This document shows positions 9,548 to 17,963 of a stretch of 64,000 nucleotides of DNA, in pieces; the first letter of the stretch is position 1; every line of letters starts with the position of its first letter. A program made the position numbers and the translations under genes. The notes below the pieces were generated by a model. It had not been told where the DNA came from. It saw nothing but the letters and a program-made list of their open reading frames with translations, and did not search any database. Source of the DNA: Anaerolineales bacterium HSG25 (GTDB lineage: Bacteria; Chloroflexota; Anaerolineae; 4572-78; J111); contig JAUCGA010000002.1 in NCBI GenBank assembly GCA_030377865.1, forward strand, positions 1-64,000, read 5' to 3'.

Positions 9548-10198
9548 AAGATTGGCCAAAACAAAGACTATAGCCTAAACAACTTATAAAAAACAGACTC
9601 CAAATCAATCTGATCCCGTCATGTATTATTGGAGTGCAAAGCTTGCTTTGCCGCGGTCTTGGGCACGTGGAAAAAAATAATTGTCCCGCGGAGTAGGCAC
9701 GTGTCGTGCCGCACCGCGGGTGCTAACTCCTCAATATGGGATGTTTTATTTCTTCCGTCTGCCTTGGTATTTTGAACTACCCAGATGAGGACTCTTCTCT
9801 CCATTTTGTTACATTCAGAGTGATATGGTCATCAGTCAACATGGCAACACTACCCTATTTTGCTCAAGTAAATCAATTATACCTCTAATGCCATCAATAT
9901 CAAACATAGTTTAGGGATAATTTTGTTATCCGACAAAACGATTTAGAGAAGGCTAAAAAAGTTATATAGAGAAACACAGAGGAGGTATATAGAAATACAG
10001 AGGTAAAAATAGTGACTTTTCCTTAAAACTCCGTGAATTCCCGCGTGATATTTGTGCTATGTATTTAATTAGTCTTAGTCAATTTTTTTTATCGGAGTGT
10101 GGGAATTTATTACTACGCTGAGAGTCGACAAAATCCGCATGGTTGGGATAAAGGGCACGGAGTTCCTTCATCAAATGAGGTTATCGGCTATAAACATA
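9548..10198. other. Repeat-bearing intergenic stretch, no gene
   Basis: I see no supported gene. Bases 9631-9725 hold a GGAGTGCAA-type repeat start and a GC-rich hairpin (CCCGCGG...CCGCGGG, 9684-9720). Bases 9925-10090 are AT-rich with AGAGAAACACAGAGG-like direct repeats. A short minus-strand open frame at 9619-9804 is made of this repeat sequence and is not believed. Confidence 0.4.
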
Positions 10199-10332
10199 AG
10201 GCGAAACAAATAACGCCTGGGAATAAATCCCTATGCTAAAAGCTGAAGACCGCTAAAAGTGGCCTATTTAGCTGGCTTTAGCCTGCTTTGACTATCAGCA
10301 TCGGGATTTATTCCGATGTGTTTTGTCGCACC
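10199..10332. mobile_element. MITE-like element with GGGAATAAATCCC ends
   Basis: Imperfect terminal inverted repeats of roughly 38 bases, including GGAATAAATCCC on the left and GGGATTTATTCC on the right, flank an inner fold (GCTAAAAG...). The length is 134 bases, with no coding capacity. It ends 17 bases before the -35 box of hom, so it may influence that promoter. Confidence 0.5.
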
Positions 10333-10349
10333 TTAAGTTGGTAGCCGGT

Positions 10350-10378
10350 TTGATGTTTTGTGCCAGCTATTTTATAAT
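10350..10378 (+). promoter_or_regulatory. Promoter of hom
   Basis: TTGATG (10350-10355), a 17-base spacer and a consensus TATAAT (10373-10378). The ATG at 10416 follows 38 bases later with TGGAG before it. The position of this promoter argues against the further-upstream start at 10323. Confidence 0.7.
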
Positions 10379-10415
10379 AGCCACTTCTATCAAAAAACAT
10401 CTCTGGAGATTTGAC

Positions 10416-11456
10416 ATGATTCATAAACTCGCATTAATTGGTTTTGGTACTGTGGGACAAGGGTTGGCTGAAATTCTGATTGACAAGGCCGACACACTCC
10501 GCGCAACAATCGGTTTTGAGGCTCAAATTGTAGCTGTTTCTGATTTACTAAAAGGCTCAGTCTATCACCCTGACGGACTCGATATTACCACCTTATTAGA
10601 TGTCGTCAAAACAACAGGTCGAGTGGATGATTATCCAAGTCAGCCTGGTTTAGAACGAGGTTGGGATAGTCTGAAAACAATTCGAGAAACCAACGCAGAT
10701 TCTATTGTTGAGGTCAGCTATACTGATATTCAAACCGGCCAACCGGCGATTGGCCATTGTCGAGCCGCCTTTACTAGCGGGAAACATGCCGTTATAAGCA
10801 ATAAAGGCCCCGTTGCTTTAGCTTATGACGAACTATCTCATTTAGCCAAAGAGAATAATGTTCGATTTGGCTTTGAAGGTACAGTAATGAGTGGTACACC
10901 AGCTATTCGCATGCCTTTAACGGCCCTAACTGGCACCGATATTCGGGAAGTACGTGGTATTTTCAACGGTACAACCAACTATATTCTCACCGAAATGGAA
11001 AAAGGGTTAGATTATGAAATCGCGTTACAACAGGCTCAACAGCTTGGCTATGCAGAGGCTGACCCGACTGCGGATGTTGAGGGGTATGATGCGATGGGCA
11101 AAGTAGTAATTTTAGCCAACGTAATTATGGGCCAGCCTCTACAAAAGAGCGATGTACCATGTAAGGGTATTAGCCATTTGACAAGTGCCGATATTGAACA
11201 AGCCACTCGTGAAGGCAAACGCTGGAAATTAATTGGCCGAGTCAAAAAAGATACTACCGGAGTTAGCGGCTCTGTAGCCCCAGAAATGATTCCCGTAACA
11301 GATCCATTAGCCAGCATTATGGGAGCCACCAACGCCATCACCTACGAGAGTGACTTGGCAGGCCCAATTACCTTGGTTGGCGCAGGCGCGGGTCGAGTGG
11401 AAACGGGCTTCTCGATTTTGATTGACTTAATCAACATTGCTCGGGGACAAATATAA
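10416..11456 (+). CDS. hom: Homoserine dehydrogenase
   Basis: Reduces aspartate semialdehyde to homoserine in the threonine/methionine branch, using NAD(P)H in the cytosol. The protein begins MIHKLALIGFGTVGQG, a Rossmann-fold nucleotide motif, and carries the family core NKGPVALAYDEL, GTVMSGTPAIR and GIFNGTTNYILTEM with AEADPTADVEGYDA near the active site. At about 346 residues it is the short form without a C-terminal ACT domain, so feedback control by threonine through that domain is not expected. The open frame extends back to 10323, but that start lies upstream of the promoter. The gene stands alone; lysine, threonine or methionine pathway partners are not adjacent. Confidence 0.93.
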   Translation: MIHKLALIGFGTVGQGLAEILIDKADTLRATIGFEAQIVAVSDLLKGSVYHPDGLDITTLLDVVKTTGRVDDYPSQPGLERGWDSLKTIRETNADSIVEVSYTDIQTGQPAIGHCRAAFTSGKHAVISNKGPVALAYDELSHLAKENNVRFGFEGTVMSGTPAIRMPLTALTGTDIREVRGIFNGTTNYILTEMEKGLDYEIALQQAQQLGYAEADPTADVEGYDAMGKVVILANVIMGQPLQKSDVPCKGISHLTSADIEQATREGKRWKLIGRVKKDTTGVSGSVAPEMIPVTDPLASIMGATNAITYESDLAGPITLVGAGAGRVETGFSILIDLINIARGQI

Positions 11457-11527
11457 ATCGCTCTAAAACGAACGCATGAAGTATGATAGTTTTCGTTATT
11501 GTCGGTAGGAATCGGGATTAATTAATT

Positions 11528-11612
11528 TGTGCAGTTCATGGTGAGAATGGTTCAATTTTAGAGATTGAACCACTCTGGAGCGCGCAACTTATTGAGACCT
11601 CATTCCTATCTT
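11528..11612. repeat. Dispersed repeat GTGCAGTTCATGGTGAGAATGG, copy 1
   Basis: About 85 bases, closely matching 47068-47150. It contains a hairpin GGTTCAAT...ATTGAACC and ends CTGGAGCGCGCAACTTATT. A related hairpin (GGTTCAATCTTAAAGATTGAACC) is at 51782-51810, and part of its right end is found inverted near base 100. Confidence 0.7.
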
Positions 11613-11631
11613 CGTTAAATTATACTTATAA

Positions 11632-11660
11632 TTGGCGTTGACCTAGCTATCTTGTATAAT
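11632..11660 (+). promoter_or_regulatory. Promoter before the NYN-LOTUS gene
   Basis: TTGGCG (11632-11637), a 17-base spacer and a perfect TATAAT (11655-11660). The transcript would start at about 11667, inside the left arm of the terminator-shaped hairpin at 11662-11694. Confidence 0.55.
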
Positions 11661-11661
11661 T

Positions 11662-11694
11662 CAGTTGAGTGTTTTTACTCAACTGTTTTTTTTT
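11662..11694 (+). terminator. Terminator-shaped hairpin abutting a promoter
   Basis: CAGTTGAGT and ACTCAACTG form a perfect 9-base stem with a 6-base loop, followed by nine or more T. It would serve as an intrinsic terminator for hom (about 205 bases upstream). Because the -10 box at 11655 touches it, it may alternatively shape the 5' end of the next message. Confidence 0.65.
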
Positions 11695-11734
11695 GATTTG
11701 ATGTAGGCTATGAGCGACAGAAAGGATTTAGGAT

Positions 11735-12976
11735 ATGAGTATTGATGATTTGAATAAACAGAACTATCGCCGTCGATTTGCTTTGTTAGTTGATGGTGAC
11801 AATATATCAGCAACATTATTGAGCAGTATTATGACCGAACTCGACAAACTCGGTTTGGTAACGATAAAACGGATTTATGGTGATTGGACACGCTCTAACA
11901 TGGGTAGCTGGCGACGCTTGTTGCATGACTACGCCGCTCGTCCGATTCAGCAGTTTCATTACACTGCGGGCAAAAACGCCACCGATTGCGCCTTGATTAT
12001 TGATGCAATGGACATCCTCTATTCGGGTCGAGTAGATGGTATCTGTTTAGCCGCTAGTGACAGTGACTATACCCGACTTGCTATCCGAATTCGGGAGGAG
12101 GGGTTATTCGTATTGGGGGTGGGCCGAAAACAGACTCCAAAACCATTTGTTAATGCCTGTAATCTTTTTATTTACGACCATGAGCTATCCTCACCAACCA
12201 ATTCTACCGAAAAACTGTCCTCTCAATCAGAATCAGGGCCAAGCAAAAATGGACATCAACACTTACCTGAAGCTATAAAAGAGCCAGAAAAACCTAAACA
12301 ATTACCAATAGAAGCGATTAAAGCCACAAATGGGGTAGAGCTTGATCCTGTGCCTATTTTAAGAAAGGCGATTCAGGAAATGACCGATAAATCTGGTTGG
12401 GCCAAGCTAAATAGTATTGGTACTGCCTTACGCGAAATTGATGATAATTTTAACTGTCACCGGTATGGGCATGGGAGCTTATCGAAACTATTTAGAGCCT
12501 ACTCCAAACAGTTTCAGATAAAAACCGAGGGTAAAGGTAAAAAACAAAAACCAGTTGCGGTTCGGTTTATTGGTCTAAAAACAGAAAAACCCGCTAAGTC
12601 GAAACAGGAAGCAACCAAATCGCAAGCAATCAACAACATAACCGCGACTCGACCCAAGCCAGCCTCAGAAACGAAGCCAACGACAAAGCCAACCGAGTTA
12701 GAGGCAAAAACCTCTGCCATCAAACAACCCAATTCTGCGTCGCTGTTAAAGCAAGCATTTGGCCGAGCGGTTCAAGAAAAAGGATGGATTAATTTGGCAG
12801 TTATAAAAAACTGTTTGCAACAGATTGACCCCAAGTTTGACCCGCAACAGTATGGTCACGATGAGTTGGAGAAATTAGTCCAAGCTCATCCTGAACTGTT
12901 TGAGATTAGAAGTAATACCAGTAATGATAAACCTGCTAAAACTTATGTACGGGTAAAGGAGTTGACTATCGCTTAA
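11735..12976 (+). CDS. NYN-domain protein with two LOTUS/OST-HTH domains
   Basis: 413 residues. Residues 14-150 are a NYN (PIN-like) domain: ALLVDGDN near the start, then KNATDCALIIDAMDIL and ICLAASDSDYTRLA supply the acidic residues expected of this metal-dependent ribonuclease fold (LabA/DUF88 group). Two copies of a LOTUS/OST-HTH domain follow, at about 206-275 and 340-405; each contains a KSGWAKLNSIGTAL- or KGWINLAVIKNCL-like helix and a later RYGHGSLSKL or QYGHDELEKL. A Lys/Pro/Thr-rich linker separates them. LOTUS domains bind RNA (G-rich RNA in studied cases), so an RNA-processing role is inferred. AAAGGA precedes the ATG. It is monocistronic, and its exact target is unknown. Confidence 0.88.
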   Translation: MSIDDLNKQNYRRRFALLVDGDNISATLLSSIMTELDKLGLVTIKRIYGDWTRSNMGSWRRLLHDYAARPIQQFHYTAGKNATDCALIIDAMDILYSGRVDGICLAASDSDYTRLAIRIREEGLFVLGVGRKQTPKPFVNACNLFIYDHELSSPTNSTEKLSSQSESGPSKNGHQHLPEAIKEPEKPKQLPIEAIKATNGVELDPVPILRKAIQEMTDKSGWAKLNSIGTALREIDDNFNCHRYGHGSLSKLFRAYSKQFQIKTEGKGKKQKPVAVRFIGLKTEKPAKSKQEATKSQAINNITATRPKPASETKPTTKPTELEAKTSAIKQPNSASLLKQAFGRAVQEKGWINLAVIKNCLQQIDPKFDPQQYGHDELEKLVQAHPELFEIRSNTSNDKPAKTYVRVKELTIA

Positions 12977-13054
12977 TTATCCATGTAGCACCCTGTCAAA
13001 ACCAGAAACTAGGCTTATCGATTGTAGTTTTTTGTAAGGAGGTATCAGTACCAG

Positions 13055-13612
13055 ATGACACAGAAATCGGCCGCTTATGAAGTTAAAGTTGTGCCTTATG
13101 ACCCCAATTGGGTACAGTTATTTGACCAAGAGGCCAAGCGCCTATCAACAATATTAGGTGATGAGATAATCGCCATCCATCATATCGGAAGCACGGCAAT
13201 TCCCGGTATATATGCTAAACCAATCCTCGATTTTTTGATCGAAGTACGAAACATCGGCATTATCAATCAGTTTAATGAGCCATTGGCTCAATGCGGTTAT
13301 GAAGCCAAAGGTGAATTTGGTTTACCGGGGCGACGATTTTTCAGTAAAGGCGCTGGCTCGGAACGAACACACCATGTACACATTTTTCAGGCCAATAATC
13401 CCGAATATGAACGGCATCTAGCATTTCGAGATTATCTGCTATCGCATCCAGATGTGGCATGTCAATATAGCCGCTTAAAACAAGAACTTGCCGAACGTTT
13501 TCCGAGGGATAGCGTGGGGTACACGAGTGCCAAAGACGATTTTATTCGTGCTATTGAACAAAAAGCAAGAACATGGCGAAAAATACACTTACGACAACTG
13601 GTCATGTCTTAG
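13055..13612 (+). CDS. GrpB/UPF0157 family protein (nucleotidyltransferase-like)
   Basis: A 185-residue GrpB/UPF0157 protein. The family core is present: VVPYDPNW at the start, then HHIGSTAIPGIYAKPILDFLIEV, which resembles the nucleotidyltransferase active-site strand with a GS motif and downstream acid. Members occur alone or fused to CoaE; the biochemical role is not settled. A near-perfect AAGGAGGT lies about 12 bases before the ATG. The stop codon (13610-13612) overlaps the left end of the 13611-13741 element, so the final residues may have been changed by that insertion. Confidence 0.85.
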   Translation: MTQKSAAYEVKVVPYDPNWVQLFDQEAKRLSTILGDEIIAIHHIGSTAIPGIYAKPILDFLIEVRNIGIINQFNEPLAQCGYEAKGEFGLPGRRFFSKGAGSERTHHVHIFQANNPEYERHLAFRDYLLSHPDVACQYSRLKQELAERFPRDSVGYTSAKDDFIRAIEQKARTWRKIHLRQLVMS

Positions 13613-13741
13613 GGCTGTTCAGTTCTCCATGTTCGTCACGCTACAAGCGTGACCTACACGGCCTCATGTCTGACAAAATTACTGTAGGTGACGCTTGTAG
13701 CGTCACAATTATGCCCATATAGATTAGAACTGAACAGCCCT
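13611..13741. mobile_element. MITE-like element with 16-base perfect ends (AGGGCTGTTCAGTTCT)
   Basis: Perfect terminal inverted repeats AGGGCTGTTCAGTTCT and AGAACTGAACAGCCCT bound 131 bases. The inside carries a second palindrome (GTCACGCTACAAGCGTGAC, later GTGACGCTTGTAGCGTCAC). No open frame. A left end of the same family follows the histidine kinase stop at 51471. Confidence 0.8.
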
Positions 13742-13839
13742 TTCATGTCTTGAGAGTAACGAGTATTTAGGCAGTTCCAACGTTTAAAACCTCCCCAAAT
13801 CGGCCTTACCCTGTGAATTCATTCACAGGGCAATACGGG

Positions 13840-13864
13840 AAACCTGCTTAAGCAGGTTTTTCGT
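13840..13864 (+). terminator. Intrinsic terminator
   Basis: A palindrome AAACCTGCTTAAGCAGGTTT followed by TTC. A second hairpin (CCCTGTGAATTCATTCACAGGG) precedes it at about 13809-13830. Probably ends the grpB-family transcript. Confidence 0.5.
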
Positions 13865-13980
13865 TTAAGATGCTGATTTCAATCAGTGGGTTGTTTGGGA
13901 GATTTATTTTTCTAGAATTGCCTTAGACCCTAAACTATTTTCACACATTTAGATAATCACTCTGAATCCCTGAAAATACA

Positions 13981-14018
13981 ACGGCGGTGCAATTGTTAGC
14001 AATTGCACCGCCGTTTTT
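13981..14018. terminator. GC-rich hairpin terminator
   Basis: ACGGCGGTGCAATT pairs with AATTGCACCGCCGT across a 6-base loop (GTTAGC), followed by TTTT. It can act for the plus strand. Confidence 0.65.
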
Positions 14019-14331
14019 GTTTCTATTTGTTTACGAAGTAACTTTCATTTCTTAAGTTGTTAAAAACAGGAGTGTCAAAATTGTATTTTGACAGCAAGAA
14101 TGGAATTCTTGCACTTTGGGAAAAGTGACAACTTAGACGTTTACATTTGAAATATTGGTAGTGTTACATCATTGACTGATGGGTATGTCACCCTGAGCGT
14201 TTTGTGCGAAGGGTCTCACTTACCCGAATCTAGGTAGATTCGAGAGGGTTCTTCGCCTTCGGCTCAGAATGACATAGAGCAGGTTATCAATCAACATGTC
14301 ATCACTACCGAAATATTATGTATACATTTGT
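14019..14331. other. Repeat-filled spacer between grpB-family gene and icd
   Basis: Bases 14039-14133 look like a short inverted-repeat element (TTAAGTTGTTAAAA against AAGTGACAACTTAG). Bases 14175-14310 resemble the dispersed ATGTCA...CGAATCTAGGTAGATTCG palindrome also seen at 29945-29995. No gene seen. Confidence 0.45.
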
Positions 14332-15576
14332 TTATAGGTTAGCAATTACAGCACTGGCGAATTCGCTTGTTTTAACCTCTTTGGCATCATCCATTTGGCG
14401 AGCGAAGTCATAAGTGACAATATTTTGAGCCAATGTTTTCTGATAGGCGGTATGAATTTTGTCTGCCGCTTCGCGCCAACCGATATATTCGAGCATCATA
14501 ACTCCAGAGAAGAGCAAGCTACCCGGATTCACTTTATCGAGATTGGTGTATTTAGGTGCTGTACCGTGGGTTGCCTCAAACAGGCCGATATGGTCGGCGA
14601 TGTTGGCTCCGGGTGCAATTCCCATGCCGCCAACTTCAGCGGCTAAGGCATCACTGAGATAGTCGCCGTTCAGGTTGGGTGCGGCTAACACGCTAAACTC
14701 AGCCGGACGTAGTTGAGACAACTGGAACATGATGTCGGCAATGCGGTCTTTGATGACGATTTTTCCTTCGGGCTGATGACCATCATAATCATCCCATAGC
14801 TCTTGTTCTGTGATGGTATAATCGCCGAATCGTTCTTTAGCAACCTCATATCCCCATTTGCGGAACGCGCCTTCGGTAAACTTCTGAATGTTTCCTTTAT
14901 GAACCAAAGTCACACTGTCATGCCCTTCATCAATCGCGTACTGAATCGCTTTGGCAACCAGTCGTTTGGTTCCAAATGCACTAATCGGTTTAATTCCGAG
15001 ACCCGCGCCTTCAAAGAAGGTCGCGCCCATTTCCTCGCGGAGGAACTTAGCCAGTTTCTCGTTTTCGGGGGTTCCAGCTTCCCACTCGATACCAGCATAA
15101 ACATCCTCGGTATTTTCGCGGAAGATGACCATGTTGACATCTTGTGGATTCTTCATAGGGCTAGGTACACCCTCATACCATCGTACTGGACGGACACAGG
15201 CGTACAGGTCAAGTACTTGACGCAGAGTAACGTTCAAACTGCGAAAACCGCCACCGACCGGAGTGGTCAAGGGGCCTTTAATTCCGACGATAAACTCTCG
15301 CATAGCATCAAAGGTTTCTTCTGGCATATAGTTGCCATCATAAATGGTAGACGCTTTCTCTCCAGCATAAATTTCCATCCAAGATATTTTGCGCTGACCG
15401 CCATAAGTTGCTTGCACCGCCGCGTCCCAGATACGTTTACTGGCGGTCATAATATCATAACCAATTCCATCACCTTCAATAAAGGCCAAAATTGGATTAT
15501 CTGGCACTTTTAATTCATCACCCACAACGGTGACTTTTTCCCCATCATTGGGTACAACAATGTTATCGTAAGCCAT
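14332..15576 (-). CDS. icd: Isocitrate dehydrogenase (NADP-dependent type)
   Basis: Oxidative decarboxylation of isocitrate to 2-oxoglutarate in the TCA cycle. The 414-residue length and the motifs match the E. coli-type homodimer: [13 protein letters not shown], then [23 protein letters not shown], holding the substrate-binding Ser and Asn that in E. coli are the phosphorylation site region, then [31 protein letters not shown] (catalytic Lys) and GTAPKYT. AGGAG lies about 10 bases before the ATG. It is an isolated minus-strand gene flanked by repeat-filled spacers. No aceK-like kinase is nearby. Confidence 0.95.
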   Translation of the reverse strand: MAYDNIVVPNDGEKVTVVGDELKVPDNPILAFIEGDGIGYDIMTASKRIWDAAVQATYGGQRKISWMEIYAGEKASTIYDGNYMPEETFDAMREFIVGIKGPLTTPVGGGFRSLNVTLRQVLDLYACVRPVRWYEGVPSPMKNPQDVNMVIFRENTEDVYAGIEWEAGTPENEKLAKFLREEMGATFFEGAGLGIKPISAFGTKRLVAKAIQYAIDEGHDSVTLVHKGNIQKFTEGAFRKWGYEVAKERFGDYTITEQELWDDYDGHQPEGKIVIKDRIADIMFQLSQLRPAEFSVLAAPNLNGDYLSDALAAEVGGMGIAPGANIADHIGLFEATHGTAPKYTNLDKVNPGSLLFSGVMMLEYIGWREAADKIHTAYQKTLAQNIVTYDFARQMDDAKEVKTSEFASAVIANL

Positions 15577-15658
15577 AATTCAAAACTCCTAATATATTAT
15601 ATTTTTTGATTGCGATGAAGGTTCAGAAGTTTATCATTTCAACATGACTAAAACAATA

Positions 15659-15728
15659 TCTGACAGGATTAACAGGATTGACAGGATTACAAGTAAAAAA
15701 ATCCTGTCAATCCTGTTAATCCTGTCAA
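15659..15728. repeat. GACAGGATTAACAGGATT / AATCCTGTTAATCCTGTC fold-back repeat
   Basis: Three 9-mers read out and three back (GACAGGATTAACAGGATTGACAGGATT..., then AATCCTGTCAATCCTGTTAATCCTGTC), giving a 27-base stem. Located just upstream of icd on its 5' side. Same family as 6119, 24608, 49336 and 55866. Confidence 0.8.
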
Positions 15729-15999
15729 AAAATGCTTTTGATTTTATCAAAATATCAGGTCGTGAATGAAACGACAAACTCTTGAAGGTTCATAAACCTC
15801 ATACGCGTGTAATCAATCATTTCGATTTTATCGTTTAATCGACAAAACGCAAATTGTTTAAGTGCCTCGTTAGTAAATGACCGAATATCGCTGAAACATG
15901 ATCACCATTTCGGCATCGCCCCAAAAACCCCGTTTTTGGGAAAAAGTGTAGTGGTCAGCTTGATAAGTAACTTTCATTTCTAAGTTATCACTTTTATCA

Positions 16000-16197
16000 G
16001 CATGTCATTCCCGCATGCTTTGGGCGGGAATCTATGTATTGTCAGTGGATTCCCGCTAAAAACGTGCGGGAATGACAATTTACAAGTTAGTTCTGAAAAC
16101 TACTTATTGAAAACGGAGTGCAACGGGTTTAGCCGTTGCTACAGGCAATGGCTGAACCCATTGCACTCCAACATCATCTTGACCACCACAGTTTTTG
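16000..16197. repeat. Two adjacent palindromic repeats
   Basis: Bases 16002-16076 are a palindrome with GTCATTCCCGCA arms, related to 43047-43105. Bases 16108-16195 contain GGAGTGCAACGGGTTTAGCCGTTGC and its inverted partner ending GCACTCC, followed by ATCATCTTGACCACCACA, which recurs inverted at 29921. Short open frames overlying them are not believed. Confidence 0.6.
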
Positions 16198-16645
16198 GGA
16201 AAAAGATCACTTTACAGTCTCCAAAACTGCCTAAAAAACGAGTATTGTCTTAGTTTTGGCTACTTTTAGAATAAGGTTGGGGATTAATCCGTATATTCCA
16301 CCAATTCTGTTCTTTGACGATTTGACCCAAGACAAAAAGTGTATAGAACCGCAATTCACCATGTTTCAAACTTGCGGTGAGCAAAACTCGTCGAAAGTAT
16401 AAAGCGAATATTTGTACTAATTTGAGCGATGCTAGTTTATCATTTCTTAACAAAAACGATTAGGATACGAATGAACACAGCTAAACACGGACAAGGTAAA
16501 AAACCCGTGTTTAGCGAGAGAATTTAATAGCTTATTCGGTTTTTTTGACTTGTTTCTTCCAAACTGAGATACCCTTCACTTAAACGCTGAAATGCCCTTG
16601 AGGTAAATCTATGTTATAATAGCCTCAAAAACATTGGAGAATATT
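16198..16645. other. Spacer upstream of the 31-codon gene
   Basis: No firm gene. A 67-codon minus-strand frame at 16250-16453 lacks a good ribosome-binding site and recognisable motifs. A hairpin TAAACACGG...CCGTGTTTA is at 16481-16513. An extended -10 box (TGTTATAAT, 16612-16620) sits 26 bases before the 31-codon frame. Confidence 0.4.
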
Positions 16646-16741
16646 ATGAAACTTAAAACAAACATCAAAGCAGGACGAAGTGGTCTGAGGAATAAACGCG
16701 ACTGCATTCGTAACAACAATTGTCGCGTTGCTATATCCTAA
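16646..16741 (+). CDS. Putative 31-residue basic peptide
   Basis: A small frame with its own expression signals: extended -10 TGTTATAAT at about 16612-16620 and TTGGAG 7-8 bases before the ATG. The peptide starts MKLKTNIKAG, is rich in Arg, Lys and Asn, and has two Cys separated by five residues (C20-IRNNN-... pattern, D-C then N-C). A hairpin CCCATAAG...CTTATGGG lies 5 bases after the stop and a strong terminator at 16898-16943. The short charged leader followed by a Cys-containing tail recalls a RiPP precursor, but no modifying enzyme is next to it. I do not recognise the family, and it may be a regulatory leader peptide instead. Confidence 0.4.
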   Translation: MKLKTNIKAGRSGLRNKRDCIRNNNCRVAIS

Positions 16742-16897
16742 ACTCGACCCATAAGTAGTTGATAATACTATCTTATGGGCTAATGGTTATCCAATCCATC
16801 AATGATTACCAAGTAACCTCACCCGGTTTTCAACCATGGTAACAATTTTAACCAATAAAACAGGCAAATGACCTATTTAGAAGATAAATGACCATAC

Positions 16898-16943
16898 ATT
16901 ATTAAACCTCCGAGTATCTACATCTCGGAGGTTTAATAATTTT
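16898..16943. terminator. Strong 17-base-stem terminator
   Basis: ATTATTAAACCTCCGAG and its exact reverse complement flank a 9-base loop, followed by TTT. It separates the 31-codon gene from the cytochrome gene, whose ATG is 20 bases further on. Confidence 0.75.
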
Positions 16944-16962
16944 ATCGGACAACGAACAAACA

Positions 16963-17391
16963 ATGCGTTACTTACTCGTATTATTAACAACTATTCTCAT
17001 GCTCAGTTTAACTGCATGTAGTGATGAAGTGAACACCAATACTACTAACGACACGCCATTACCATCATCATCTGCATCATCTGTATCTGCATCTGCGGGA
17101 AAGGCATTATTCAACCAAAAGTTGATTGACATACAACCGGGTTGTATTACCTGTCATTCGTTAGAAAAAGGGGTTAAGCTGGTTGGCCCTTCATTAGCCG
17201 GAATTGGCAAACGAGCAGGCACAACCGTCGAAGGTCAACCAGCCGAAGAGTTCTTGCGAAATGCAATCATAAAACCAGATGATTATGTTTCAGAGGGATT
17301 TTCGGCAGGACAAATGCCAGAACGAATTGCGAATGTCCTCACACAAGAACAAGCTGACAGCTTGGTCTTGTATTTATTGACCTTGCAATAA
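16963..17391 (+). CDS. c-type cytochrome lipoprotein
   Basis: A 142-residue exported heme protein. A signal peptide ends in the lipobox LTAC (Cys19), then comes a Ser/Thr-rich tether (20-45) and a class I cytochrome c fold with CITCH (C61, C64, H65), a VGPSLAGIGKRAG stretch, and a probable distal Met ligand in AGQMPERI. It probably carries electrons at the outer face of the membrane. No clear ribosome-binding site precedes the ATG. It stands alone; no oxidase or bc complex genes are adjacent. Confidence 0.88.
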   Translation: MRYLLVLLTTILMLSLTACSDEVNTNTTNDTPLPSSSASSVSASAGKALFNQKLIDIQPGCITCHSLEKGVKLVGPSLAGIGKRAGTTVEGQPAEEFLRNAIIKPDDYVSEGFSAGQMPERIANVLTQEQADSLVLYLLTLQ

Positions 17392-17401
17392 TGCTGACGC
17401 T

Positions 17402-17500
17402 ACAGTCTTTCAGATAATGATTCTCAATTCAAGACCAACCTTCCCGCAAGTTCAAAACTTGCGGGAAGGTGCCAACTGAAAATGTTTATCTGAACATCTA
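17402..17500. mobile_element. MITE-like element, TCTTTCAGATAA family, copy 1
   Basis: About 99 bases with related ends (CAGTCTTTCAGATAATG...TTTCAATTC facing GAAAATGTTTATCTGAACATC) and a perfect central hairpin CCTTCCCGCAAGTT...AACTTGCGGGAAGG. It begins 10 bases after the cytochrome stop. Another near full-length copy is 41438-41538 (inverted); partial copies are 20382-20457 and 56863-56891. Confidence 0.75.
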
Positions 17501-17963
17501 TAACGGAAACTTTGGGCGAGCAAGACTACAACAGATTTGGGAATTTAACGGATAAAAACCTCCCCGATAACGAACTGATTACATTCAAATTCGGCTAATT
17601 CGTGTCATCAAAAATCAATCCGTTTTTTTCAATTATCCGTTGTAGTCCTGTTTTCAACTGAACCAAAGAAAAAGTTAGGGTGAGTGATTTTGAAGTTAGT
17701 TACCCTGTTTATCAAATAAACAGCCCAAAGCAGACGAAAATTATCTGTATGACTATATAACTGTTGCCAAATTACAAGCGCCATGATAAACTATCGACGC
17801 TCATGGTCTGTTATGATCTACGCGTTTTCGCTAATACAATGTCGGGGTCGTCAGCTATTTAGTTGATTGTCGATTAGAGATTGGTGCTTGGATTTTTTAG
17901 TATGTCAGAAATAAATACTTATCCAGTCACCAGTGTCCAATCATACCCCATCGGGAGGCTCGT
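17501..17963. other. Upstream region of ftsA
   Basis: Bases 17523-17647 are bounded by GACTACAAC and GTTGTAGTC with internal inverted pieces, probably another small mobile element. An extended -10 box TGTTATGAT is at 17809-17817. An ATG at 17903 opens a frame of 28 codons that is out of register with ftsA (see ftsA). Confidence 0.45.

Noticed and set aside
9619-9804. 61-codon minus-strand frame
   Set aside because: Made of the GGAGTGCAA repeat and a GC-rich hairpin; no ribosome-binding site.
10323-10415. N-terminal extension of homoserine dehydrogenase
   Set aside because: It lies upstream of and across the promoter; the family start motif begins at 10416.
14803-15513. 236-codon plus-strand frame
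   Set aside because: Antisense to icd, whose family motifs are all in the other strand.
16250-16453. 67-codon minus-strand frame in the icd-cytochrome spacer
   Set aside because: No recognisable motif, weak start context, surrounded by repeats; kept only as a note.
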